This document shows positions 1-7,662 of a stretch of 11,092 nt of DNA, piece by piece; the first letter of the stretch is position 1, and each line of letters opens with the position of its first letter. Origin of the DNA: Flavobacteriales bacterium UBA3442 (lineage in GTDB: Bacteria; Bacteroidota; Bacteroidia; Flavobacteriales; Schleiferiaceae). Position numbers and translations under genes: made by a program. Location of the stretch: contig DFSH01000057.1 of assembly GCA_002378565.1 (NCBI GenBank), forward strand, positions 26,182-37,273, given 5' to 3'. The notes under the pieces were generated by a model, which saw nothing but the letters and a program-made list of their open reading frames with translations, ran no database searches and was not told where the DNA came from.

Positions 1-1
1 C

Positions 2-592
2 TCAGCCATTCACGGCATCACCGATGCAGATGTTTTAGACTGCCCCAGCTTCAAGGCTATTGCTCACGAGGTCAAGGCCGTTATCGCCGGCTGCGACATG
101 GCTGGCTACAATTGCCACAAGTTTGACATCCCCTTTTTAGCAGAGGAATGCCTTCGCGCCGACTTAACCATTGATTTTCATAAGGTCCATGTGGTTGATG
201 TGCAAAATATCTTTCACAAAAAAGAGCAGCGGACCCTGTCAGCAGCAGTGAAATTCTACACAGGGAAAGCCATGGAGAATGCCCACAATGCAGAAGCTGA
301 TGTGCGTGCAACCTTGGATGTGTTGCTGGCACAAATCAACCATTACGATGACCTTCCTGAAGGCATTGAGGGATTGGCAACTTTCTCTACACGCCACAAG
401 GCTGCTGATTTCGCCGGTTTCATCACTTTTGATGAATCAGGTGTCGAGCAATTCTCCTTTGGGAAGTACCGTGGTCAACGTGTGGTGGATGTCCTTGCAA
501 GCAATCCCGGCTATTTCAGCTGGATGCTCAATGCTGACTTCCCCATTTACACCAAGAACATTTTGACAGCTATCCGGCTCAAGAATCGATGA
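2..592 (+). CDS. DnaQ-like 3'-5' exonuclease with ExoX-like C-terminal domain (5' truncated)
   Basis: The frame is open from base 2, so the start lies upstream of the window; 196 residues are visible. The fold is the DEDD exonuclease family (DNA polymerase III epsilon / ExoX), which removes nucleotides from 3' ends with two metal ions. The first acidic motif (DxE) is missing because of the window edge. The second is visible as GYNCHKFDIPFL, with Asn37 and Asp42 in partial numbering. The third is HNAEAD, where His95 and Asp100 form the H-x4-D signature of the DEDDh subclass. After a linker, residues about 150-176 carry FSFGKYRG and GYFSWML, which match the small ExoX-like C-terminal (DUF3820-type) domain. 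That domain suggests a stand-alone repair or processing exonuclease rather than the replicative epsilon subunit. The stop codon overlaps the next gene by ATGA, so the two are probably co-translated. The family is secure; the exact substrate is unknown. Confidence 0.88.
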   Translation, partial: SAIHGITDADVLDCPSFKAIAHEVKAVIAGCDMAGYNCHKFDIPFLAEECLRADLTIDFHKVHVVDVQNIFHKKEQRTLSAAVKFYTGKAMENAHNAEADVRATLDVLLAQINHYDDLPEGIEGLATFSTRHKAADFAGFITFDESGVEQFSFGKYRGQRVVDVLASNPGYFSWMLNADFPIYTKNILTAIRLKNR

Positions 593-1194
593 AAATCCTT
601 TGCATTGGACGCAATTACCCTGCTCACGTCGCTGAGCTAGGCAACAACATGCCTGATGAGCCTGTGATTTTCTGCAAACCGGACTCAGCCATATTGGCAA
701 AAAGGCATCCCTTCATCATTCCATCATGGACCCAAGAAGTTCATCATGAATTGGAATGGGTGCTCCGCATTGGCAAAGTGGGTAAGACCATTGATGAAGA
801 CTTTGCGTGGAGCTATGTGGATGCCATGACGGTAGGTATCGACTTCACCGCAAGAGATATTCAGCGGTCACTGAAAGCCAAAGGATTGCCTTGGGAAAAA
901 TCAAAAGGCTTTGACGGATCTGCTGCCATAGGGCAATGGATGCCTGTTGGCAAGAGCAGCGACACCCATGAATTGCAACTAGACAACCAGGTTGGCATGC
1001 TTCAAAAAGGCAACACAGGGGACATGCTTTTCACTGTGAATCAGCTCATTGCGCACGCCAGTCGGTATTTCACCTTGAAGACAGGCGATATCCTTTTCAC
1101 TGGCACCCCCTCAGGTGTTGCCGCTGTGAAAGCTGGCGATCGGTTGACCGCTAGCCTGGATGGCACCACCTGCTTGCAAGTCGACATCCGTTGA
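589..1194 (+). CDS. Fumarylacetoacetate hydrolase family protein (FAHD1/acylpyruvase-like)
   Basis: This is a 201-residue single-domain member of the FAH superfamily. These enzymes use a divalent metal to cleave or decarboxylate 2-oxo acids such as acylpyruvates or oxaloacetate in the cytoplasm. The N-terminal CIGRNYPAHVAELGN holds the His13/Glu16 pair that corresponds to the catalytic His-Glu of FAHD1. The metal ligands are Glu54 and Glu56 in VHHELEW and Asp85 in GIDFTARD. Conserved GLPWEKSKGFD and GDILFTGTPSGV follow at about residues 100 and 167. It is slightly shorter than human FAHD1 (about 220 residues) but lacks none of the core motifs. The ATG at 589 is chosen because it gives the ATGA overlap with the upstream exonuclease and starts directly at the family's first strand. 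No Shine-Dalgarno is visible, so translational coupling is likely. The functional link to a DNA exonuclease is not obvious and may be only operon packing. Substrate cannot be decided from sequence. Confidence 0.92.
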   Translation: MKILCIGRNYPAHVAELGNNMPDEPVIFCKPDSAILAKRHPFIIPSWTQEVHHELEWVLRIGKVGKTIDEDFAWSYVDAMTVGIDFTARDIQRSLKAKGLPWEKSKGFDGSAAIGQWMPVGKSSDTHELQLDNQVGMLQKGNTGDMLFTVNQLIAHASRYFTLKTGDILFTGTPSGVAAVKAGDRLTASLDGTTCLQVDIR

Positions 1195-1220
1195 CCCTAA
1201 ACAAAATCTCATCAGGTCGG

Positions 1221-1250
1221 TTTCTACCGCCGCAGGAAACATTATATTTG
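1221..1250 (+). promoter_or_regulatory. Bacteroidota-type promoter for the giant T9SS protein gene
   Basis: The -7 box TATATTTG at 1243-1250 fits the TAnnTTTG consensus exactly. TTTC at 1221-1224, 18 bases upstream, is one mismatch from the TTTG seen at -33. Transcription would start near 1256, leaving a leader of roughly 20-30 bases before the ATG at 1278 or 1287. It lies in the 83-bp gap after the FAH gene, so the large gene can be transcribed independently. I see no terminator hairpin for the upstream pair in this gap, so some read-through is possible. Confidence 0.55.
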
Positions 1251-1277
1251 AACCTTATGGGTTTACCTAATACCTGA

Positions 1278-4200
1278 ATGCTGAATATGAGATTTTTTCT
1301 ACGCACAACACTGACCTGCTTGGCTACCCTAGCTAGCTTTGCTGCACATTCCCAGACAACGGTTTTCACTGAAAGCTTTGATCCACCTTCTGGCCCTGAC
1401 TCTGTATGGACCTACCACAGCCTCGGGCCCTTGGTGACCGTACCATACTGGAACGACACATCCGCGCTTGCTGTTTCTGGACCCAACAGTTACCACGCAA
1501 AAATTGTTGCCAACGACTCCATTATTTTTCGCACAGACACCTTCAGCACCGTGGGTAATATTTTTGTGCGATTGACTTTTGATCACATTGCAAAGGTTCA
1601 CTTTGGTCAACAAGCATGGCTTCGCGTATCCAACGATGGTGGCCAAACATGGACGCGGCTGGTTGCATCACATTACGATGGCAGCAGTGCTGGATTCCCT
1701 GCTACCAGTTACTTCAACGAACTCTCCTACGCCAACCCCAACGCGCTCCCCTACTGGGGTGGCCTAACACCTGCAGGCACTGGCACTGCGCCAACCGCAC
1801 AATGGTGGGCCAACGAAACCTTTGATGTTTCTTCCGTCCTTGGCGTAGGACCATTAGGAACTGGCAACGGCTATGCTAACTGCTTGGTAGAGTTCATCTT
1901 AGAATACAGAAGTCCCTCAGGCACAGCCAACCCAGCTGGTTGGTTTGTTGACAACGTGAAGGTCGACGCAGCCCCTTGTGAACTGAATCCGCCAACCATC
2001 ACTTTTGACTTGACACCTCGACGAGAGCCCATTGGTGCACGCTACCAATTGTCACAAATCATTCAGCTGAAAGCCTTAGATGCAGAATCCGGCATTGACT
2101 CTGTGGTGTTATTCACACGCCTCAACGGCGGCGCATGGAATGACACGACCATGACCCCCGCCAACTCCGCAACCTGTCCAGATTCATCCATCTACAGCTA
2201 CACCATCAATTCATTGATTATGGGCGACTCAATGGATTGGTACGTGGAAGTTTATGACTGTGCCTGTCCTAACATGAGTCGGGCCCCATCATTGGCTGCA
2301 TCTCCCATTTACAACACCTTCTGGATTGACCCCTCACCACCCCTTATTTGCGGTGTAACAACCAGCAACAGCTTCCCTTCTGTGGTCACCTCCTTCCCTT
2401 GGGTTGAGAATTTCTCTAGCATCAACTGGATTCAAGGATCTGGCACTGGGAACACAGGGTCCAGCCATCGGGGTATTTTCCCTCAAGGCAATCCCCCTTC
2501 AGGGAAAAACTGGTCTGTCTCTCCGAATCCAACAAGTTCTGGATTCGGTTGGTCCGTTCGCCAAGGCGCAACGGGTACAGCAAACACTGGCCCATTGGGC
2601 GATCACACCTCAGGAGGTGGTAAGTACTTGTACACAGAAGTTTCACAAGGCAATGCCAACAACAACACCCTGCTGATTACACCCTGTATCAAGCTCACAG
2701 GCCTGAACCATGCTGTGTTTGAATTTTGGTACCACAAATACGGTCAACACATGGGCAATTTGCGCGTGGACATTGACACAGGTTCCGTAACCCCTAAATG
2801 GGTTGTTGGTGTGATGTTGGTGGCTGGACAAAAGCACAGCAGCTCCTCACAACCCTGGTCCAAAGCATTGATTAATTTGGATCCTTACTTGGGCCAAATC
2901 ATTCGTGTGCGATTCCTTGGGAACAAGAACAATTCCTCGGCCAATGACATGGGTGACATAGCCATCGATGATCTTTCTGTTTACGAACCAGACCCTGCAG
3001 ACATTGAAATGGTGAGCTTTTTAAAGCCCAGCAATGGCTTCTGTCAATACACCAGCACAGAAGACGTTCGGGTGCACTTCCGTTCTGAAGGCTTCTTCCC
3101 TATTGACACCATTCCATTGGCGTTTTCTGTGACCAATTTGAGCACATCAGTCACTGTGACGCATCGCGACACCGTCTACCGATCGATGACCTTAGGTGAT
3201 ACAGCAACCTACACTTTCACCCCCAAGGCAGACCTTTCTGCCTTCAGCAACTACCATATCTATGCATGGAGTGAGGCACCAGGTGACCCCAATTTGAACA
3301 ATGACACGATTGGCTTCAAATTCATTGAGCACATTGTTCCCATTACAGGTTTTCCTGCCATTGAAACCTTTGACGGACCCGGTTGGGTTGCCGGTAATGG
3401 CAGCGCAGGCAATGCAGGCACATTCAACACCGTAAACTGGGAAGTCTACCCAGCAAGCAACTCAGGTGAGTTTGCATGGATGGTTGGCAATGATTTGACC
3501 GTGACAACTGGAACGGGCCCTCGCTGGTCCTGGAAACGCAATGACGGCAATTACATTTACGCTGAAGGATCCTATGGCTCTAACAGCCCTGCCGCACTTT
3601 TCAGAACCGTCAAATGTGTCGATCTGACTGGCCTGACCAACCCTACCCTCTCCTTCTGGTATTACCTCTACGGTTCTGACATCAACATCCTCAATGTGCA
3701 AGTGGTACCCAATGGGTCAAACAATTGGCAAACAGTAGCGGGCGCACCCCTTGTTGGTCAAAAGCATTTGACAGAGATTTCAGACTGGAAATTCCAGATG
3801 GTTGACTTGAGTGCCTATGTGGGTCAAGTGATTAAAATTCGCATTTTGGCAAGGAAAATTGGTGGCGGAGACAAGGCTGACATGGCCATTGATGACCTGG
3901 TTATTTATGACCGACCTGCCACTGACTTAGGCGTAAGCATCATTTCTTCCCCATTGAATTCAACCACATTGACCAGCCCTCAAAGCGTGATCATGAAAAT
4001 TCGCAACTACGGTAGCGTTGCGAAAAGCAACATCCCTATTACTTACCAAGTCAATGATTTGTGTACGAGCAGTAATTCAGCCACCTACACCACTGCCTAT
4101 ACCGGCACTATCCCTGCAGGCGGTGAAGTTTCGCTGACTGTTAGCACACCTCCCACTTACTACCTGGGTGAATTTGAGGTCAAGGCATGGACCATGATGA

Positions 4201-6086
4201 CAGGCGATGGTTTTGCCTTCAATGACACAGCCAGCAAAATCAGTTCTGCAAGGGCTAGCCTTCAAATACCTGTTGGGCCTGAGAACTTTGACAACTGCAT
4301 CGGTGATGAGCTAGGCTTCTTTGCTCAAGGTGGTTCAGGAACTATGCAGATGTGGGAACATGGCACACCTGCAAAACCTGGATTTAGCGGCGCAGCCTCT
4401 GGCAGCAACGCATGGGTTACTGGGCGACATGACGATTACCAAGAGAACAGCACAGAAATCCTTCGCGTTCCAACCCTGCTAGGCTTTGACACCATTCAAG
4501 GCGCTGAATTGCGTTTCAAGCAAAAGTTCTCATTTGCTACAGGTGATGGCGGCAAGGTGGAATACTTCCAAGGTGGACAGTGGAATCTGTTTGGTACAGC
4601 AGCTGTTGCTATCGGCGTCAACTGGTATGGCTCAAGCTATGGCGCAAGCAATGTTGCCTCATTGAACTCAGCTGGTTGGGCTGGCAGCACGGGTGGGTCT
4701 TACATCGCCTCCATGCTTCCTTTGAATATCTGGAACTACAACAGCAATCCATTGATGCTTCGTTTTGTCATGAAATCAGGCGCGGGCGCCACGGGTAAAG
4801 GATGGTCCATTGATGATTTTGAGATCTATGTCCCACCACAAAACTCTGCATCACCTATTGCCATTGACACCAGGGAGTACCTGATCATTCCTGCCGACAC
4901 AGCCCATTTGCGTGTCCGTATTGAAAACACAGGAGCTAAGCCTTTGGATAGCTGTCTTGTGCGATTCCAAGTCAACGGCGGTGCGTGGAGCAACTATGAA
5001 ACCGTGATTTTCAAGGACAAGAATGGCAATATCACACCCAAATTCAAGGGACAGAAAATGTGGTACGACTTTGAACAAGGCTGGCTCAATGGTGGCGCTG
5101 GATCCTACAACGTTTGTGTTGAAACTTTCAAGCCTGACAGCAAATTGGATGACATCCCCACAGATGATCAACTCTGCATCACGATTGATGTCTTGGATGA
5201 GATTGCTATCACAACAGGCAATGGTTACTGCAATGACTTTGAATCAAGCACGATTGCCTCATGGGTTGCCTTACACGCTAACGACAAGAAATTGGCGCAT
5301 GATTGGGAGTTTGGAACCCCTAACCAGACGCAAATCAATGCGGCAGCTAGTGGGTCAAATGCATGGGTGACGTTTGCCGATAGCAATTACAGCTCTATGA
5401 GTCAAAGCGCTGTGCACACACCTTTCTTCTACTTGAACCCCAACAACACCTACAGCCTTTCTTTCAAGCACAACATGCTGACAGAGCAGTACCACGATGG
5501 TGGCTCAGTGGATTGGTCCTATGATGGTGGTGTGACTTGGTATACCTTAGGAAACGTCTTGCAAAATGGATTGTGGTACAACACGGTACACGTGACATCA
5601 TTGGACATCATTCGTCCAGGTTGGAGCGGTAACACCAACGGCTGGATCACCTCCAACATCAAATTCACGGTGGAAAACGCTGGAAAATTGGTTTTCCGAT
5701 TCCGATTTGGCGCTGACTTTACCCAACAGAATGAAGGATGGGCTATTGACGACTTCTGCTTGGACCAATCACCTGCAGGTACTCCAGCTGACATTGTTGG
5801 CATAGGCATGGACGAAGATCAAATCCCTGGATTCTTCCTTGGGCACATTACCCCTAACCCTGTTGGCCAGATTGCACAGCTGCAATTCAATGGTGACCGA
5901 CCCTTGAAATTGAAACTTAGGGTGATTGACCTCCTTGGAAAGGAAATCATGCATCAGGCAGTTCAAGGCGACGTTGGCTACAATAGCTTTGACATCGATG
6001 TCAGTGCGTGGGCCAATGGAATGTACACTGTGATTGCTGAAGTTGAAGGTGGCACCTTGATGAGGAAATTCATTGTGCAGCACTGA
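1278..6086 (+). CDS. Giant secreted multi-domain protein with T9SS type A sorting domain
   Basis: This 1602-residue protein begins with a signal peptide: Arg5 and Arg9, a hydrophobic stretch of about residues 10-24, and likely cleavage after AHS before Gln26. An in-frame ATG at 1287 is an equally good start. Five jelly-roll or MAM-like modules follow, each ending in a W/M-x-[IV]-D-[DN] motif: A about 26-232 (WFVDN), B about 369-571 (IAIDD), C about 686-880 (MAIDD), D about 997-1187 (WSIDD) and E about 1314-1499 (WAIDD). Between them lie Ig/CARDB-like linkers at about 236-345, 572-685, 881-993 and 1188-1310. B resembles C (both have a GQKH motif and an LxxYxGQxI strand). D resembles E (both have WExGTP and AASGSNAWVT). 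Residues about 1523-1602 are a T9SS type A domain (ITPNP, then NGMYTVIAEVEGG, ending KFIVQH), which directs export through the Por machinery and removal or surface attachment. I see no catalytic signature, so an adhesive, glycan-binding or structural role is inference only. Confidence 0.9.
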   Translation: MLNMRFFLRTTLTCLATLASFAAHSQTTVFTESFDPPSGPDSVWTYHSLGPLVTVPYWNDTSALAVSGPNSYHAKIVANDSIIFRTDTFSTVGNIFVRLTFDHIAKVHFGQQAWLRVSNDGGQTWTRLVASHYDGSSAGFPATSYFNELSYANPNALPYWGGLTPAGTGTAPTAQWWANETFDVSSVLGVGPLGTGNGYANCLVEFILEYRSPSGTANPAGWFVDNVKVDAAPCELNPPTITFDLTPRREPIGARYQLSQIIQLKALDAESGIDSVVLFTRLNGGAWNDTTMTPANSATCPDSSIYSYTINSLIMGDSMDWYVEVYDCACPNMSRAPSLAASPIYNTFWIDPSPPLICGVTTSNSFPSVVTSFPWVENFSSINWIQGSGTGNTGSSHRGIFPQGNPPSGKNWSVSPNPTSSGFGWSVRQGATGTANTGPLGDHTSGGGKYLYTEVSQGNANNNTLLITPCIKLTGLNHAVFEFWYHKYGQHMGNLRVDIDTGSVTPKWVVGVMLVAGQKHSSSSQPWSKALINLDPYLGQIIRVRFLGNKNNSSANDMGDIAIDDLSVYEPDPADIEMVSFLKPSNGFCQYTSTEDVRVHFRSEGFFPIDTIPLAFSVTNLSTSVTVTHRDTVYRSMTLGDTATYTFTPKADLSAFSNYHIYAWSEAPGDPNLNNDTIGFKFIEHIVPITGFPAIETFDGPGWVAGNGSAGNAGTFNTVNWEVYPASNSGEFAWMVGNDLTVTTGTGPRWSWKRNDGNYIYAEGSYGSNSPAALFRTVKCVDLTGLTNPTLSFWYYLYGSDINILNVQVVPNGSNNWQTVAGAPLVGQKHLTEISDWKFQMVDLSAYVGQVIKIRILARKIGGGDKADMAIDDLVIYDRPATDLGVSIISSPLNSTTLTSPQSVIMKIRNYGSVAKSNIPITYQVNDLCTSSNSATYTTAYTGTIPAGGEVSLTVSTPPTYYLGEFEVKAWTMMTGDGFAFNDTASKISSARASLQIPVGPENFDNCIGDELGFFAQGGSGTMQMWEHGTPAKPGFSGAASGSNAWVTGRHDDYQENSTEILRVPTLLGFDTIQGAELRFKQKFSFATGDGGKVEYFQGGQWNLFGTAAVAIGVNWYGSSYGASNVASLNSAGWAGSTGGSYIASMLPLNIWNYNSNPLMLRFVMKSGAGATGKGWSIDDFEIYVPPQNSASPIAIDTREYLIIPADTAHLRVRIENTGAKPLDSCLVRFQVNGGAWSNYETVIFKDKNGNITPKFKGQKMWYDFEQGWLNGGAGSYNVCVETFKPDSKLDDIPTDDQLCITIDVLDEIAITTGNGYCNDFESSTIASWVALHANDKKLAHDWEFGTPNQTQINAAASGSNAWVTFADSNYSSMSQSAVHTPFFYLNPNNTYSLSFKHNMLTEQYHDGGSVDWSYDGGVTWYTLGNVLQNGLWYNTVHVTSLDIIRPGWSGNTNGWITSNIKFTVENAGKLVFRFRFGADFTQQNEGWAIDDFCLDQSPAGTPADIVGIGMDEDQIPGFFLGHITPNPVGQIAQLQFNGDRPLKLKLRVIDLLGKEIMHQAVQGDVGYNSFDIDVSAWANGMYTVIAEVEGGTLMRKFIVQH

Positions 6087-6109
6087 TCTGATTGATCACT
6101 GATTAAACC

Positions 6110-6138
6110 GAAGGCCGAACACTGAGTGTTCGGCCTTC
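6110..6138 (+). terminator. Perfect 13-bp hairpin terminator between convergent genes
   Basis: Bases 6110-6122 (GAAGGCCGAACAC) pair perfectly with 6126-6138 (GTGTTCGGCCTTC) around a TGA loop. On the plus strand the hairpin is followed by TTCTTT, a usable though interrupted U tract, 24 bases after the stop of the giant gene. It begins only 4 bases beyond the stop codon of the minus-strand mltG. Read on that strand the trailing sequence is GGTTTAATC, a weaker U tract. It probably terminates the plus-strand gene and may act in both directions. Confidence 0.85.
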
Positions 6139-6142
6139 TTCT

Positions 6143-7135
6143 TTAACGGTAAATACCTTGGCCATTGAGCCAAGCAACGTATTTAAGCTTGTTGAGGATA
6201 TGCCCACCATGGGTCTTGGCAAAATTGTGATGACCCGGACGATCTGGATCAGCACACATGAAGAGGTACTCACCAGGTCTGGCATCCAACACCAAGTCAA
6301 TGATGTGGCTATCTACTGTTGCCAAGGGCTTAGGTGGAAGTCCGTTGATCTGGTAAGTATTGTAGGGATGATCCAGCTTAGTCATGGCTCGACTTACGCG
6401 GCGAATTTTCTCATGGCCTGGCTCACGATCCATCACCGCGAAAATGACGGTTGGATCTGACTCAAGCTTCATGCCCCTGGCAAGCCGTGTGAGGTACAAG
6501 CTGGCAACGGTTGCCATGTCACTCAGGATCTTTGACTCAGCTTGAACCAAACTGGCCAACACCACAACCTCAGAAGGTTCAAGAGAAAGGGCCATGGCTT
6601 TCATCTTCCTTGATTCATCCCAAAAGCTGTCGTATTCACGCGCCAAGCGCTGAAAGACCTTTGTTGGACTGCTTGACCAGTACATGTCATAGGTGTTTGG
6701 CATCAACACCAGATCCGGAAAATCTTGCAGCGCTTCACTGAAGGCAGATTTTTCGTGGGGGAAGTGACTGGCTATGTCCTCCAACGCAGCATCCGTAGAC
6801 TGGTAGCCTCTCAAGCGAACCCTAATGGCATCTTCGTAACCTAAGGTGACTCGTCGGTACATGGCAAGTGTGGACTCCTTATGTCGCAAGCGGTAATGTC
6901 CTGGGTGTGGCTGCCTGTTGTCCTTCTTTGCTCGCCATGCCCAATGCTTCAACACCCAGGGCTGAAGGGAACCATCCAATTGATCCTCAACAGCTTGCCA
7001 AGTTGTCTCCGCGTCGACTGTCAATGCCACGATGTCTTTTGGTCCAGCAGGGTACTTCCTTTCTGCCACCAGGGCCACAGCCACTATAGCTGCCAAGCCT
7101 ATGGCGAGACTCGTTAACCAACGAAGCCGCTTCAT
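6143..7135 (-). CDS. mltG: Endolytic transglycosylase MltG (YceG-like)
   Basis: This 330-residue inner-membrane lytic transglycosylase cleaves nascent peptidoglycan glycan strands internally and is thought to set their length. An N-terminal membrane helix spans about residues 6-23, after three basic residues. The region to about 95 fits the LysM-like subdomain of the family, and the YceG catalytic domain covers about 140-320. Family motifs are clear: VVLASLVQAES with Glu200 aligned to the catalytic Glu, ARGMKLESDPTV (219-230), HPYNTYQINGLPPKPLATVD (256-275), and the C-terminal YLFMCAD...HHNFAKTH (290-309). Where many homologues read E-K-E-T at the active site, this one has Q-A-E-S; the key Glu is kept. 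The ATG overlaps the stop of the acetyltransferase gene by four bases (ATGA), making it the last gene of the dapF operon. The hairpin directly downstream may end the transcript. Confidence 0.93.
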   Translation of the reverse strand: MKRLRWLTSLAIGLAAIVAVALVAERKYPAGPKDIVALTVDAETTWQAVEDQLDGSLQPWVLKHWAWRAKKDNRQPHPGHYRLRHKESTLAMYRRVTLGYEDAIRVRLRGYQSTDAALEDIASHFPHEKSAFSEALQDFPDLVLMPNTYDMYWSSSPTKVFQRLAREYDSFWDESRKMKAMALSLEPSEVVVLASLVQAESKILSDMATVASLYLTRLARGMKLESDPTVIFAVMDREPGHEKIRRVSRAMTKLDHPYNTYQINGLPPKPLATVDSHIIDLVLDARPGEYLFMCADPDRPGHHNFAKTHGGHILNKLKYVAWLNGQGIYR

Positions 7136-7662
7136 GATTGACGCTTAGGCCGCTGCCATTGCATGATGACCATATCCTGCCATCCATCTGACATATGGTA
7201 CCACTGTTGCATGGTTCCAACTTCTTTGAAGTTGGCAGAAGTGAATGCCGATCGAGCAGCATGATTGATTGTCAGCATTTCTGCCTTGAGGGTTCGTAGC
7301 AATGCATGTTCAGTAGCCCATGCTTGCACTGCCTTCAAGGCTGCCGGGGCGATGCCTCTGCCTCGAAGTGCTGGATCCACCAACAAACCCACTGAGGCAT
7401 GCTGGTGCAGTGGACTGGCATCATAGATGTCAACAAGACCCAAGGGTGAGTATGCTGCATCCTCAATCATCCAACGCAGTTGTCCCACCTCCCAAAAGTC
7501 GCGTTTAGCAGCATCCAAGTAGGCTTGCATCATGGCTTTCGAGAAAGGGGCGTAACGAGGCCCAGCCTTCCAATGTTCAGGGTTGTTTTCCCATTGGAGC
7601 AATTGATCCAAGTCTGAAGGTTCCAGAGCGCGCAATCTCACATCAAAATCTACCATGGCCAT
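7132..7662 (-). CDS. GNAT family N-acetyltransferase (RimJ/RimL-like)
   Basis: A 176-residue protein of the GCN5-related N-acetyltransferase fold, which moves acetyl from acetyl-CoA to an amine. The N-terminal VRLRALEPSDLDQLLQWENN is the usual first strand and helix of the RimJ/RimL/SpeG-like branch. Motif A, the acetyl-CoA pyrophosphate loop, is VDPALRGRGIAPAAL at about residues 96-110. The C-terminal part (TINHAARSAFTSANFKEVG) gives the typical second-site helix and strand. The first ATG (7662) overlaps dapF by 13 bases. An ATG at 7656 (third codon) would overlap by 7 and starts nearer the conserved strand, so the start is uncertain by two residues. It sits between dapF and mltG. From memory, an acetyltransferase in this position recurs in Bacteroidota. 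Substrate unknown: ribosomal protein, polyamine, or a wall precursor are all possible. Confidence 0.88.
   Translation of the reverse strand: MAMVDFDVRLRALEPSDLDQLLQWENNPEHWKAGPRYAPFSKAMMQAYLDAAKRDFWEVGQLRWMIEDAAYSPLGLVDIYDASPLHQHASVGLLVDPALRGRGIAPAALKAVQAWATEHALLRTLKAEMLTINHAARSAFTSANFKEVGTMQQWYHMSDGWQDMVIMQWQRPKRQS

Noticed and set aside
81..332. 83-residue minus-strand open frame opposite the exonuclease
   Set aside because: The plus-strand frame has the DEDDh exonuclease motifs; the minus frame is low-complexity and Cys/His-rich without a pattern.
1219..1230. CGGTTTCTACCG as a possible terminator after the FAH gene
   Set aside because: The stem is only 4 bp and no U tract follows; it also overlaps the proposed -33 element.
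1278..6086. The giant gene as a mobile or recently acquired element
   Set aside because: No insertion-sequence ends, target duplications or transposase are seen, and its base and codon use look like its neighbours'. T9SS cargo genes are normal in Bacteroidota.
6158..6460. 100-residue plus-strand open frame opposite mltG
   Set aside because: The minus-strand frame carries the conserved YceG motifs; this one is its shadow.
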